A DNA stretch of 64,000 nucleotides from Mactra quadrangularis (GCA_025267735.1 CM046307.1:33223231-33287230), one strand, 5' to 3'. Shown: positions 20,160 through 31,218, counted from the stretch's first letter. The notes: generated by a model from the letters alone, not told the origin. Program-made: numbers and translations.

Positions 20160-21410
20160 AGCTGGGGACGGGATCTGCGATGTTCCAGACTTGTCCAGTT
20201 GAGGCCCCGCAATATTTCACTGACACTACTCATGTTATGGTAGCGATTTTTGGTGAAACAGGCTGCTCTTCTTAGTACCATTTCAATTTGTTTGATGTAG
20301 GATTTCTGGTAAAGATTCCAGATAGTACAACAGTACTCAAGGTTTGGAAGAACCAGGGAGATGTAAGCCCTTGTTTTCGTTCTCTTGCTGGCTTAGCGGA
20401 GATTTCTGCATAGAAAGCCTAGTATGTTGTTTCCTTTCTTGCAGATTCTGTCAATGTGTGACTTCTATGACAAATTTGATTGGAAGTCCACACCCTGGTA
20501 TTTTTAAGTTTTTTCTTCAGCCAAAAAGATGCCTCTAAGAACATATGGGGTCAGGATGGGGGCTTTGGATCTACAAACTCATAGAGCACACTACACTTCT
20601 GGGAATGACTCTATTCCCCATTTTTCTCCCAAGCTGCAAGAGAGTCAAAATCAAATTGAAGTAATCTCTGGTCTTCTTGTGTCTTCATCTGTCTGTACAA
20701 AAAACAGTTATCAGCAAACAGTCTGGTCTTGGATGTAATACCCTTAGGGAGGTCATTTATGAAGATAAGGCACAATAGTGGACCTAGGACAGATCCCTGG
20801 GGTACACCGCTCATGACTAGGGCGTTTTCAGAAGACTGATTTTCCACCATGACTATTTGAGTACAATCTCTAAAATGACTAGATCCAATCGAAGGTATGG
20901 CCTCCGATGCCATAGTGATGAACTTCTGCATAACTTGTTGGTGGGAGACTCTGTCAAACGCTCTGCTGAAGTCCAGAATGATCATGTCAATCTGTTGGAT
21001 GCTACCAACTCATGAGCCATTGTCACAAGTAGGGTGTCACAGCTTCACTTGGCCCGGAATCTATGTTGGCAGTCGTGTAGTATATCATGTTGGTTTAGAT
21101 GTCGCAGAGTGTTACTGACAATGATGTGTTCTAAGAACTTGCATCACAGACTTGTCAGTGATACTGGCCGGTAGTTAGCAGGAAACTGGCACGAGCCCTT
21201 CTTGTAAATGGCAGACACATTTGCATGCCTCCAATCATCTGAAACAGCTCCTACCTGGAGTGATGTGTTAAAGAAATGAGAGATAGTGATGGGGCTAACT
21301 CTGTGGCATACTGCTAGAAGAACCAAGCTGAGATTCTGTCAGGACCTAGGCTTTTTCGGGATTCAGGTTCTTTAGGAGCTTGAGTACCCCTTCATCTCAG
21401 ACTGTGATGT
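20160..21410 (-). pseudogene. Non-LTR retrotransposon reverse transcriptase, main part (inactive)
   Basis: On the minus strand the conserved RT blocks occur in order: DEGVLKLLKNLNPEKA (21395-21350), WRHANVSAIYKKGS..NYRPVSLTSL (about 21215-21145), CKFLEHIIVS, then ILDFSRAFDRVSH (motif A, about 20980), GVPQGSVLGPLL (motif B, about 20800) and LFADNC (motif C, about 20720). The thumb region LVLPNLEYCCTIW..RRAACF..SLEHRRSRPQL follows to 20160. Motif C should be FADD, and the second catalytic Asp is Asn. There are also several stops and frameshifts. The order and wording are those of jockey/I-group elements. The 5' continuation lies beyond an insertion, at 22891-22990. Confidence 0.85.
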
Positions 21411-22890
21411 TAGTCCTAAATATAAGACCCTACGTATGTTTTTATCATTTTGTCATTTCTCTGTTACGTATGGTCTTAAGGGATAGCTTCAAAAACGCAT
21501 AGCAAAAATTTTAGTGTACAGACATCGATTCAGGTCTGAATGTTCTGCTCGTTTTAATTCGAAAAATTTGCCATAAAACGATGCACCAATAGAAAGATAA
21601 ACGAAAAATACACATGATAAAAGTAAAATTATTTCAAATTCTAACCTTAGACAGTCAAATAATCCATTTAAACTCCTTAATTGACGAGTACTTTCAGTTT
21701 GTCACAATAACTGTGCAATAATAGCCAAAGCAATCCGAATTCAAATTGGGTCACATGATTTGTAAGAATTGATTTTGAACGAATTTATAAGGTATGCTTT
21801 TGAGAGCAAAAACGACAACTCTGGAAAAAAATTCGTTTAACCGAAGCGACACTTTATTTACCGGCAAGAATTCAGTTCAAAATTGCGGCGAACGGCGACA
21901 ACCCTGGATAGCAGTAAAAGTAATTAGTGTTTCTGTAAGCGAAAAACCTGATTAATACCTTTTTATCTATGGAAAGAATAAAAGTAAACTTTTATCTATC
22001 GTTTGGTGCTAATTTGACCCACATTCATTTACTTTTTGAAAAAAAAATTTTGCGATGCGTTTTTGAAGCAATCCGTTAAGACCCTACATAACAGAAAAAC
22101 GTCCGTATGATGAAATAGTTATATAGGGTCTTATATTTAGGACTAGTCCTAAATATAAGACCCTACGTATGTTTTTTATCATTTGGACATTTCTCTGTTA
22201 CGTAGGGTCTTAACGGATTGCTTCAAAAACGCATAGCAAAAATTTTAGTGTACAGACATCGATTCAGGTCTGAACATTCTACTCGTTTTAATTCGAAAAA
22301 TTTGCAATAAAACGATACACCAATAGAAAGATAAACGAAAAATACACATGATAAAAGTGAAATTATTTCAAATTCTAACCTTAGACAGTCAAATAATCCA
22401 TTTAAACTCCTTAATTGACGAGTACTTTCAGTTTGTCACAATAACCATGCAATAATAGCCAAAGCAATCCGAATTCAAATTGATTCACGTGATTTGTAAG
22501 AATTGATTTTGAACGAATTTATAAGGTATGCTATTGAAGGCAAGAACGACAACTCTGGAAAAAATTTTCGTTTAACTGAAGCGACACTTTATTTACCGGC
22601 AAGAATTCAGTCAAAATGGCTGCGAACGGCGACAACCCTGGATAGCAGTAAAAGTAATTAGTGTTTCTGTAAGCGAAAAACCTGATTATTATCTTTTGAT
22701 TAATGGAAAGAATAAAAGTAAACTTTTATCTATCGTTTGGTGCTAATTTGACCCACATTCATTTACTTTTTGAAAAAAAAATTTTGCTATGCGTTTTTGA
22801 AGCAATCCGTTAAGACCCTACATAACAGAAAAATGTCCGTATGATAAAATAGTTATGTAGGGTCTTATATTTAGGACTAATTTAGGACTA
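21411..22890. mobile_element. Tandem dimer of a Mutator-like MITE inserted in the retrotransposon
   Basis: Two direct units (21411-22145 and 22144-22879) share a central TA at the palindromic junction GGACTAGTCC. Each unit has inverted repeats of about 100 bp starting TAGTCCTAAATATAAGACCC, and each TIR itself contains an inverted AAGACCCTACGTA / TACGTAGGGTCTT pair. An extra ATTTAGGACTA follows at 22880-22890. ACTGTGATGT stands directly outside both ends (21401-21410 and 22891-22900) as a 10-bp target duplication. Long TIRs with a 9-10-bp duplication suggest the Mutator superfamily. The units differ at scattered positions. No transposase frame. Confidence 0.8.
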
Positions 22891-22990
22891 ACTGTGATGT
22901 CAGCCATGTCAGGTGACGGTTGCATAGCAGTCATAGCAAATGGTCATGGATTATCTACACCTGTCATTTTTATGTACAGCACTTAAATAA
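22891..22990 (-). pseudogene. 5' continuation of the interrupted reverse transcriptase
   Basis: On the minus strand this reads MTGVDNP..PFAMTAMQPSP and DMADITV, which joins DEGVLKLL at 21400 once the MITE and one copy of the duplication are removed. In related elements this is the stretch just before the first RT block. No further upstream coding sequence was recognised beyond about 22990, so the copy is 5' truncated. Confidence 0.6.
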
Positions 22991-23425
22991 TCTTTACATA
23001 ATGATATTGTCATTTTATCATGTCAATAAACACTAAAATGACTAATGCTGAAACAGCAGACGAATTTTTACTGTCATCACCGATCTTGTGTAAAATTAAG
23101 GGCTACGTGGGGTGTTAAGTAAAGCAAAAGAAAAGGTTTTCTATATTTATGGAAATTTCATACGACGCAATTACATGACAAGACAACAACATTGAATTAT
23201 TACTAGAAGAAAAACGCCCTACCTGCAAAACCATGATTTCATACTTTAACCGGTGTAATGACAAAAACTTTCGACGCATAATTATCGGTTGTAGCTAAAG
23301 ACCGGTATCACTTAAAACGAAATGGGGGTTTTGGGAGAATTGTAACAGTCTTGGGCGAAATGGAAAACTTATCATTAAGAACTTCTTTATAGCAATTTTA
23401 ATACCTCAGCCAGCAAAACTACATA
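22991..23425. other. Gene-free stretch
   Basis: No exon, element or tandem repeat recognised. Confidence 0.5.
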
Positions 23426-23429
23426 GGTC

Positions 23430-23645
23430 CCATATGGGTTACCATGTGGGTCTATTTGGGCAACCCATATGGGCTACCACTATTGGTCGCATCTGGGCTC
23501 TTTCTCGTTCTCAGAGTCTAGTAGGATTCTCAATACCAACTATTATTGAAAATCCTTATATTGGCTAAATCTGGGCTTTATGTAGGCCGATCTGGGCTTT
23601 ATGCAGGCCCAATTTGGGCTTTATGCTGGCCCGATCTTGACTTTA
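23430..23645. repeat. Cluster of CATATGGG and CTGGGCTTTATG repeats
   Basis: CCCATATGGG-type palindromic words occur at about 23430-23485. From 23565 a 24-26-bp unit (ATCTGGGCTTTATGTAGGCC-like) is repeated four times with changes. A 67-codon plus-strand frame (23546-23749) is a product of this repeat. Confidence 0.65.
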
Positions 23646-23949
23646 TGTTCTTCCAAGCTCAGTTTTTTGTGGTTGTCAACTGGGTACATTTTGCTGTCGA
23701 TTCTGTCCTGCACCTCTTTATACATGTCTATTCTAAATATGTTTGCTAACCTAACCTAAAAGTTGATATAACATTAAAACACAAATTCAAGACCAACAGC
23801 AATCAAGTGGTTAAAGTTGCCTACTTCAAATGGTTTTAAACTCCTACAGAGAGAGGACTGAGGAATCGAGTCCAACCTATGACCATAGTAAGATGTTTGT
23901 TGCCTATGGAGTTCAATGCTAGTTCTTCTGCTTCTCAGGGACTACAGTT

Positions 23950-24400
23950 AAGAGAGTCAATAGTTGAAATGGTTGTAATCTCTACTCTAAAGCTGCCGCA
24001 AAATTACATTCATATCAGTTGTACTCAGAACCTTGCAGCTTGCAAATCATCAAAAGTGACGTGAAAGGTCATAGAAACAACATTAATAAGCATATAAATT
24101 ATGTTTATCCTAAGATTAAAAGGCATCAGACTTTGATGATTTTTCCTTCACGGTTCACGACGATTCCCTACTCTATGGCCGCAGCAAAATTAATTTTTTA
24201 TTGTACCGAGAACTTTGAAAGCTTGCAAACTATCAGTAGAGATGTTCAATGTCGTGAAAACAACACATATAAGCATATAAATCATGTTTTTTCCTAAGAA
24301 AATTAGTCATCCAAATTGTTGATTTTTCATATATCTCGACATAAGCTCTACTATACGGCCGCAACAAAAATACATTATGACACTTAGATGTACCTTTACC
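23950..24400. repeat. Three diverged tandem units of about 170 bp
   Basis: Units share CTCTACTCTAAAGCTGCCGC / TACTCTATGGCCGCAGC / CTACTATACGGCCGCAAC, followed by AAAATTACATT, GCTTGCAAATCATC and AACAACATTAATAAGCATAT. The 92-codon frame at 24019-24297 is internally repeated for this reason and is not taken as a gene. Confidence 0.65.
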
Positions 24401-24728
24401 CTGAAAAGTGTGTTCTTTCTAACGCCCGAGGTTGTTGAGCCAAAACGGCTAATACAAAATAGTTGACAACCGCTTTAAGCTACGAAATGCTTTTGATGAG
24501 AAAAATAAGACTATTGAATAGTAATTAAACAAAGTAAATTGCTAAAAAAGTATATTGACAAATTTAAATAAAATTTGCTGCATAAAAGTACTGTAGATAG
24601 TATCTAAATAAGCATCGTCGGCAATCACAGTACTTTCTCCCGTTACACTCCATTACGTGGGCAATTTGACTGGCAAAATCTCGTTTTCATGCATATTCAC
24701 GAGGCAGGGGATACCAATCTTCTTCCAA

Positions 24729-25231
24729 ACAGGGATTTTATATAAAAGGGATTTGTTACGATAAGTGAATGTAATAGATTTTTATCAAATTTCACTGTCG
24801 TCCCTATTATTTCGGCCCATACCGAAAACAAGTATAAAAAGTTTAAATAAAGATATTCACATGAAATTTTGTACCAGTACCATTCAAATTGACATAAATG
24901 CTAGTAAAAAATGTATTTCTAGATGATTTTTAGGTAAATTACGCTCGCAGACTGTTTCACAAATAATGCATTTTTCCGCCGATCTGCCATTCTTAACCCC
25001 ATTTTACATCACCTAAAAGTAATATTTTCGGTCATAATTGCAACAATTTTTTGTCAAAAACTTTAGAAACATTCACAAGTTGCATGGAAGACATGTACAA
25101 AAACACAAATCAAGTTTTTTAAACTCTGGAATAGTTTGTACAGCCTGCTTCAGCCAGTTATAGACAGTGACGACCGCGAAAATTCAAAAAAGCACTTCGT
25201 TACAACAAATTACTGTTATATAAAATCCCTG
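24729..25231. mobile_element. CAGGG-type MITE, 503 bp
   Basis: CAGGGATTTTATATAA at 24729-24744 is the exact inverse of TTATATAAAATCCCTG at 25216-25231, and the similarity extends in broken form (GTTACGATAAGTGAATG versus CGTTACAACAAATTACTG). The flanks TTCCAAA and TTCCAAT (24722-24728, 25232-25238) are a probable target duplication. CAGGG ends suggest hAT-like mobilisation. No coding sequence. Confidence 0.7.
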
Positions 25232-25535
25232 TTCCAATGAAATCGCGTGTTACAATTAGATAACTTTGATTAACAATGACGCCATACTGGTTTTTTCTTA
25301 CTTAAAATAGAAACCAACGCATTTGTTTATTTTTTTTAAAAAGTTGCGTAATTACATTGGCTAGTTTTCCGCAGTGGTTTCTTAGCAGAACCAACGAGAC
25401 TGCCTCATTCATTATTCATGATTACAAGATTTACTAACCAAATGGACCACGGTACATAACGCAACAAAGCGGAGTATTGAATCGTAAGACAACCGTCGAT
25501 GCTAAATTAACAACGTTAATGTATAAACCACTAAC

Positions 25536-25917
25536 CAGGGCTCGAAATTAAGCTCGCATACTTACAAATTGCGAGCGGATTTTGAAAATTGCGAGTAACT
25601 TTAATTATAACTAGCAAATTTTCGCGAGTTGGAATCGACGCAAAAAAAATAATCTTGAGACTGTCTGAACTAATGACGCTCTATCAGCTTCAAAACGGCC
25701 AGATAGATCGATAGTATAAATTAAAGATCACTTAAAAGACATGTTTGATACTCCTTGTCTATCTCACTAACGCCCTTGTGCATATATGAATTGTAACTAT
25801 GTATTTTATTTAGATTTTTAAGAAAAGAATGCGAGTCACCTTTTTTTATTTGCGAGTTGAAATGAAATCAACTCGCAAAAATTTGCAAGTCCAGTGTTTT
25901 AATAAATTCGAGCCCTG
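25536..25917. mobile_element. hAT-like MITE, 382 bp
   Basis: CAGGGCTCGAAATTAA at the left end and TTAATAAATTCGAGCCCTG at the right end are inverted repeats with a small gap. The flanking octamers CCACTAAC (25528-25535) and CCACTGAC (25918-25925) match at 7 of 8 positions, the 8-bp duplication expected of hAT. The interior repeats TTGCGAG / CTCGCAA words, giving a second level of inversion. Confidence 0.8.
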
Positions 25918-25925
25918 CCACTGAC

Positions 25926-26490
25926 ACTTGAATGAATTTAACAATAAACGAATGCTTATAAAGAATAGAACCCTTTTAGCTGATTTTTGATAGCCGATCT
26001 CAACAAACAACTTTGATATGTAAATAAATGGTAATACTTTCGGAATTTGAAAATTGATGGCAGATCTCTCACGCTATTGGTTTTTACTTACAAATTTTGG
26101 AACCCTTCATTGCGAGGAATGACGGAAACTGATGTGTTTGAAATGTTGAGTCCCTTCATTTACATAAAAAGTAGTTTTTGTAGAATTTAAGTCATTTTAC
26201 CGCGTTAAATCCAATAAAAAAATACAGTGAGTACATGTTAGTATAATACAATATATATATACATTTTATATAAAGATAGCAAACTCTTTTTTCAATATTT
26301 CGGCCTGAGCCGTTATCATATATATATTATATATACATTGTAAGTGAATAATTATTTCTTAAAGATTTAGGAATTGTTTCCCTTTAACCATACAACTTGA
26401 GAGAAACCCACACAAAGGCCGGATTGAAATTATTATAGATTTTTAACCATCTCACCTTATTTTTGGAATTATACTTTTCCAATGCGAATT
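25926..26490. other. Gene-free stretch
   Basis: A+T-rich with TATATA tracts near 26250-26335. Nothing coding was recognised. Confidence 0.5.
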
Positions 26491-26492
26491 AC

Positions 26493-26526
26493 AGAACAGA
26501 ACAGAACAGAACAGAACAGAACAGAA
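26493..26526. repeat. (ACAGA)n pentanucleotide microsatellite
   Basis: Six perfect or near-perfect GAACA/ACAGA units. A shorter AGAACAGAACAGAA run at 51637-51653 is followed by a different sequence. Such runs often end minus-strand non-LTR insertions, but no coding part could be linked. Confidence 0.8.
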
Positions 26527-26950
26527 TGGACCTCATTAAATACAAATGAACATAAAAAGATGTTTACTCGATTTATACTTTTTGAAATTTTGATTCAATT
26601 TCAGCCCAGTGAAAAACGTCGTACGTAAGGAATAAGATCTTCACATCTTTGGATCAGTACTTAATGCATAAACTTAAACTTAAACTTTTTCATTTGATTA
26701 AACGCCTATTTCTATGTTACATAATTATTCAATGGCGTTGTACAAAAATGTTATAAAGAAAATAATAATAAATACATGTAAGTAAAAACCCTCCACCATA
26801 AAAACATATGTATATACAATAACACAAATAAATAAAAAGCCTTTATAATTCATATTTTTGGACATACATCCTTCACAGTTCATGATTCCACCTAAATTTA
26901 CATTTTCATCACTAATTTCTTATTTATTTCTATTTATTTTATATTGAAAA

Positions 26951-27121
26951 TTGGTGTCCTGAACAGTATAACATAATGCTACTGTTAACCGGACATGTCC
27001 TGAACAGTGTAACATAATGCCACTGTTAACCAGACAATTCCCCAAAGGTGTCGAAACATCACCTTTAAAGGGCCCTTAATACATCCCCAAAGGTGTCGAA
27101 ACATCACCTTTAAAGGGACAA
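26951..27121. repeat. Two successive short tandem duplications
   Basis: A 42-44-bp unit (GTCCTGAACAGTATAACATA, then ATGCTACTGTTAACC) is present twice at 26957-27032. A second 43-bp unit (CCCCAAAGGTGTCGAAACAT, then CACCTTTAAAGGG) is present twice at 27041-27119. Both lie in the 3' tail of the minus-strand CR1/L2-like fragment. Confidence 0.8.
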
Positions 27122-27272
27122 TTTATTTAGGTTGTCATTGCAGTCATATGAAACAAGGTATTAAATGACCGAGAGCGAGGCAATCCTCATTCCCATGTCA
27201 CAATGCACTCACTCAATCACTTAGTATGTTTACCGTAATTGTAAGGTGAGGCATTAGCAAGCCATGTCAGTT

Positions 27273-27720
27273 TTAGAATAGATCATAGAAAGTAGAGAAA
27301 TAATGAGTTTTCAATTGTTTTTTGAATACATCCAAAGTAGGTGATAATTTGATATCATCTGGTAGCTTATTCCATAGCATGGGACCAACTGTACTGAAGC
27401 TTCTGTCACTGAATGTTTTTTTCTTATTTATTGGTATCAAATAATTGAGGTCTTTGGATTTTGCAGATCTAAGACCAGATCTGCTTTGTACAGGCTTTTG
27501 AAGAATTTCAGTCAGGTATGCAGGTGCAGTTCCAGAAAAACAGTTGTACATGAAAGTACATATTTTAAAGTTGATTCTTGCTTTGACTGGTAACCAGTGC
27601 AGTGAGTACAAAGCATCCTTTGAACTGTCTGACTTTTTTAGCCTTAATACCAGTTTGGCACACATGTTTTGAATTCGCTGCATCATGGTAAAGGCGGATT
27701 GTAATAAATAATATTGCGCA
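27273..27720 (-). pseudogene. CR1/L2-like non-LTR ORF2 C-terminal fragment
   Basis: A minus-strand frame of 137 codons reads MMQRIQNMCAKLVLRLKK, LHWLPVKARINFKICTF, then RSFSTVGPMLWNKLPDDIK and FKKQLKTHYF before the stop at 27273. The series LQRIQN-LV-LHWLPV-RI-KI...WN-LP-FKK-LKTH is the typical end of CR1/L2-clade polyproteins. The frame is intact but lacks endonuclease and RT motifs, so it is a 5'-truncated insertion. A few upstream in-frame codons (to about 27720) may also belong to it. Confidence 0.85.
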
Positions 27721-27829
27721 AAATTTTGATTTTTTCATCGCCAACACGGGATGGGGGATAATGTCTTTAACACTGGATACCGTAGATCTATAAATTCATA
27801 AAAAGTATATTGATAATTTAATCCTCAGG

Positions 27830-28170
27830 TTTTGTGCCCTGAAGGCAAATGTTTAATTCGTCAGGTATATAAACACTATTGTTCGAAAACGGACTGTAAA
27901 GGTACATTCCGATTGGGCGAAATCCGTGACCGAAACGTAAGTTTCCCGTGCGTTGTCGAAGTCCTTTCGGAACACCTCGGTGATAGCGGCGCAGCATATG
28001 ATCGCCAGTTCACGAATTTATCCGAGTAGCTTTCCAGATCGCTATACCTGGCTGATCTTGGCGTGATCATGAATCCAACAGTGTTGATTGGCTGGTCTTT
28101 TACTCAAATTTACGCGGGTAAGACTCGCACCTGCATTGCTAGTTGTTTGGATATATTGATACAGGTAAGA
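27830..28170 (+). promoter_or_regulatory. CpG-rich island, probable promoter/first-exon region
   Basis: Roughly twenty CpG dinucleotides occur in about 330 bp, in sharp contrast to the CpG-poor surroundings. Both strands are open for about 65 codons (27832-28029 plus, 27876-28070 minus) without known motifs. Good plus-strand donors are GCGGGTAAGACT (28110-28121) and ACAGGTAAGAAAG (28161-28173). On the minus strand GCCAGGTATAGCG is a weaker donor. The pattern suits a transcription start, possibly bidirectional. Confidence 0.5.
28069..28164 (+). CDS. Candidate first coding exon of a small plus-strand transcript
   Basis: ATG 28069 opens 32 codons (MNPTVLIGWSFTQIYAGK, then CLDILIQ) ending in phase 0 at donor ACAG|GTAAGAAAG. 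The candidate terminal exon at 29528 also enters in phase 0, giving a 51-residue product of unknown function. Earlier in-frame codons do not extend to another ATG. The transcript may equally be non-coding. Confidence 0.3.
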
Positions 28171-29527
28171 AAGAAAATTTTGAAATGTGAATTTTTTATT
28201 TGGATTTATTTCTTTGGAATTGTTTCAATTTTAATCACTGTGGATTTAATAGTGTGAATGGGCAAATCTTAAAATGTATTTGTTGTTTTCGAAACGGATC
28301 TTTGATTTGCTTGAAACAAGTGAGTAGAAATTGCTATACAAATCGACATGGTATGTTTGCAATCATTTTATCATGTAGGTATCCAGTTCATCTAAAACTT
28401 GGCTGTATGTACAGTGTACATTTGGGGATTTGATTTATGGTAAAGCATTTATAAGTTTCCAGTCCACACATCTTGACAAGACGGCATCGAGAGAACCCAC
28501 AAAGTCTATTCATAATTGGATATTCATTGTTTGAATGTGGTCATTGTTTATGTACCTACCGTAACTCTATATTGTTTATGAATTATTCTAATTATACGTT
28601 TTATATATCTATTTCATGTCTCACAGACTTCATGGTTGATTTTATCTACCAAAAATAGAAGTAATGATTTCATGGTTGATTCATACTGTATGTTGTCTAT
28701 CAAACATAGAACTAATGACTCCACTCTTCATTCATACCTTGGTAAGTAGAATTGTTTTATTCCATCTTTCCATTGGTCCCTCTAAGAACTAATTTCTTTG
28801 TTCTTGCGAGTTGTTATTGGTTATCTTTGGTTACTTTTTGGTTGGTCTTAATGTCAATTTTCAACATGATCAAATTGTTTATGTTCACTATACCCTGTCT
28901 CCAAAGTGCATGCAATAATGTTGAAATAGGCAGTAAATTGAAACTTCTCTGGTCTCTGAACCCTTGAATAAATATTTACCTGGAACCCCTTACAACACCT
29001 TGGATATACAACTGGTTAGCTACTGCATACATGTTCCTTTTATAAATCTCTCTCTCTCTCTGTATCCAAATTATAGTAGAATTTCTTTTTCAAATTTCTT
29101 TTTCAAATTTTATTCTTTTTATCTTTTATTCAAAATTATGCATATGATTCTGATCCCTTTGACACTGTTTTACATCTTTTACAATGTTCCCATAGACTTT
29201 TGATTGTTAAATACAAAAGTTAATATCGAAGTTGAAATTTGTAACATGCTGTTTTGGTCTTTGTTAACAGGTGGCCTTTGTTTGTTCCTTTTGTATGTTT
29301 AAAGGTCCCATACTCTGATATTTAATAGACTGTAACAACAATTTTTTCATTTGTATATTTTTCTGAGGCATTTTTATGTTTGTTCTGAAACTATCCATGT
29401 ACAGACTTATTTCTTCCTTGCGCAAGCAACAAGTGAATTAAACAAAATGAAATCCTATAGATTTATACCAGTTGACTTATTTGTATAGATATTTATCATT
29501 ATACAAATATATGTTTTATTTTTGTAG
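28165..29527. other. Putative intron
   Basis: Contains a (TC)n run at 29046-29060 and a short duplicated segment CATGGTTGATTYATAC / TATCAAACATAGAACTAATGA (28630-28725). The listed short frames have no splice support. Confidence 0.4.
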
Positions 29528-29587
29528 GATAATTACCTGAAGATGTTGACAAATCCTGATGTTGTTTACTGTGGACTATATCCATGA
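29528..29587 (+). CDS. Candidate terminal exon with 3' UTR
   Basis: A good acceptor (TTTTATTTTTGTAG) precedes 19 codons, DNYLKMLTNPDVVYCGLYP, and a stop at 29585-29587. The words NPDVVYCGLYP faintly recall the NPEVEFCGY segment of the RNA polymerase I/III subunit RPAC2, but nothing else supports that. A 3' UTR could run to the AATAAA at 30301 and would then include the MITE at 29937-30148. Confidence 0.35.
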   Translation, partial: DNYLKMLTNPDVVYCGLYP

Positions 29588-29936
29588 ACATATGGAATGA
29601 GAAGACATGATGAATGAATCAAGCTGATATTGAACATTGAACAGATGAAAAATGAAGAGAAGATAAAAGCTAAGAATTTTATATTATTTAATATCACTGT
29701 GTGTCTGATGGAATAATTTGCTATCTGCCCTAGCAAGGGTTTTGAAGTTTGAATGAAGAGGTTAAAGTTACTATCTCTTGGGTAATCTTATTTGAGTGGT
29801 ACAAAATTTCTATGACGAGAAGTTGTCTCAGGCTTACTAGCATACTATTATATGGTTGGTGATTCCATATCAAAGTCTGCAATATTTATTTGAAAAGTGT
29901 AAAGGTTATATTTTATGTATATGTTTTGCCATATTA

Positions 29937-30148
29937 AGGCCACAACAAGTTGATGATATGTTCTATGGATTTTCTATAAAAAAATGGGGCGAGCGAGCGA
30001 AAAAAAAAATCTTAATTCAGTTGCTTTATATTGCGGTTTGACCAAATTTTTATGAGCGAGCTAGAAAATAACAATATTTGCTGTAAAAAACTGTCAAAAT
30101 TAAGGTGTGAGTGAATCCATAGAACATATGATCAATTTGTTGTGGCCT
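29937..30148. mobile_element. MITE with 35-bp TIRs, 212 bp
   Basis: AGGCCACAACAAGTTGATGA (continuing TATGTTCTATGGATT) at the left is matched by its inverse at 30114-30148 with three differences. The centre contains GGGGCGAGCGAGCG followed by an A run. Target duplication is unclear. Confidence 0.8.
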
Positions 30149-30300
30149 AAACAAGAAACATTATTTTGGTTAGGTGTTTTTTTTATTTGTTTGTTTCATC
30201 TCGACAGGAAACTTATTCTAGAATATGATTAATTAATTAAATTAATTTAAATAGTTTCACTTTCCTTTTTTTAAACTTGTAATAGTTTTTTGGGTTTTGT

Positions 30301-30306
30301 AATAAA
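30301..30306 (+). terminator. Poly(A) signal AATAAA
   Basis: AATAAA downstream of the candidate terminal exon, with a T-rich stretch following (30318-30335). Confidence 0.35.
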
Positions 30307-30319
30307 AGTTTGCCGAGTT

Positions 30320-31130
30320 TAACTTTTTGGTTTTTGAAATATGATAGTAGTAGATATTTTTAAAGGGAGATAATTCAGTATATACTTATAATTTAAATTG
30401 TAGTTATGTACTGTATTAATCTGCCTTTGATTAATATCAGTCTACTCAGTTTACAAAAATTGATATTTAATTTTCTTTGATGCTTTTATAAGGACTTGAT
30501 TTGGGATTCTTTAATGAATATGGGTGACATATCACAGGTTAAGCATAAAGAGGTCGTTACTCAATATAAGAAAAGAGTGAGTTACAACCCTTTTGTGCTA
30601 AACCCGCGATATATTCGAATATAACAATTTTCATTATTTTAAACAAATTCTTTCAACTTGATTAATCTGATACTTAAGTATATGGGTTTTTCAATTTAAG
30701 TACAAACACACTTTTATAGAAACCATCAAAATATAGAGTTACTAAAATATTTAGATTTTGTTAGTTTTTTTTGTAATTTTTGGCAAAATATGAAAGAACT
30801 TTGTTTGTACTTGCTTGAAAAACTTAAATATTTGAGTTCTGTGTATTGTCTATGGAAAAAACATTCTAGAATAATTTTCTTGTTGAGATAAGCAAGTGTG
30901 AACTTCCAAAGTCTTGAATCATGGGAGAGATATGAGGATGCAAAGTTTGTGGAAACTGGATATACTGGTGGTTGGGGAGCACCAAGCCCTGCAGTACCGT
31001 TGATGTCACTAAGCATGGTTGGGAGGAGTGTCGTCTGATCAGAGGGGCCATATGTGATATTCTTGTATCTTGTAGGCTGGCAAATCTAAAAGGCTGAGAT
31101 CCCAAAAAAATGTCAGTGGAATAATAAAAA
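30320..31130. other. Stretch without assigned gene
   Basis: Overlapping minus-strand frames (30726-31016 and 30866-31177) of about 100 codons were examined and show no recognisable domain. Confidence 0.4.
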
Positions 31131-31218
31131 TTGAATGAGGAGGGGGTGAGAAAGGGGGAAGGAAGGGTTGTATACATGGGATGGGTGGGTTGTCTTATGA
31201 TGGGGAAGGGGGGAGAAA
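31131..31218 (+). repeat. G-rich purine tract
   Basis: GAGGAGGGGGTGAG, AAAGGGGGAAGGAAGGG, GGGATGGGTGGG and GGGGAAGGGGGGAG follow one another. At least four G-runs of three or more in short succession could form a G-quadruplex. Confidence 0.6.

Noticed and set aside
20344..21118. Plus-strand frames in the 20.3-21.1 kb region
   Set aside because: They are antisense to the reverse transcriptase, whose motifs are clear on the minus strand.
29528..29587. Assignment to RNA polymerase subunit RPAC2
   Set aside because: Only about eleven residues resemble that protein, and no other RPAC2 exon is seen nearby.
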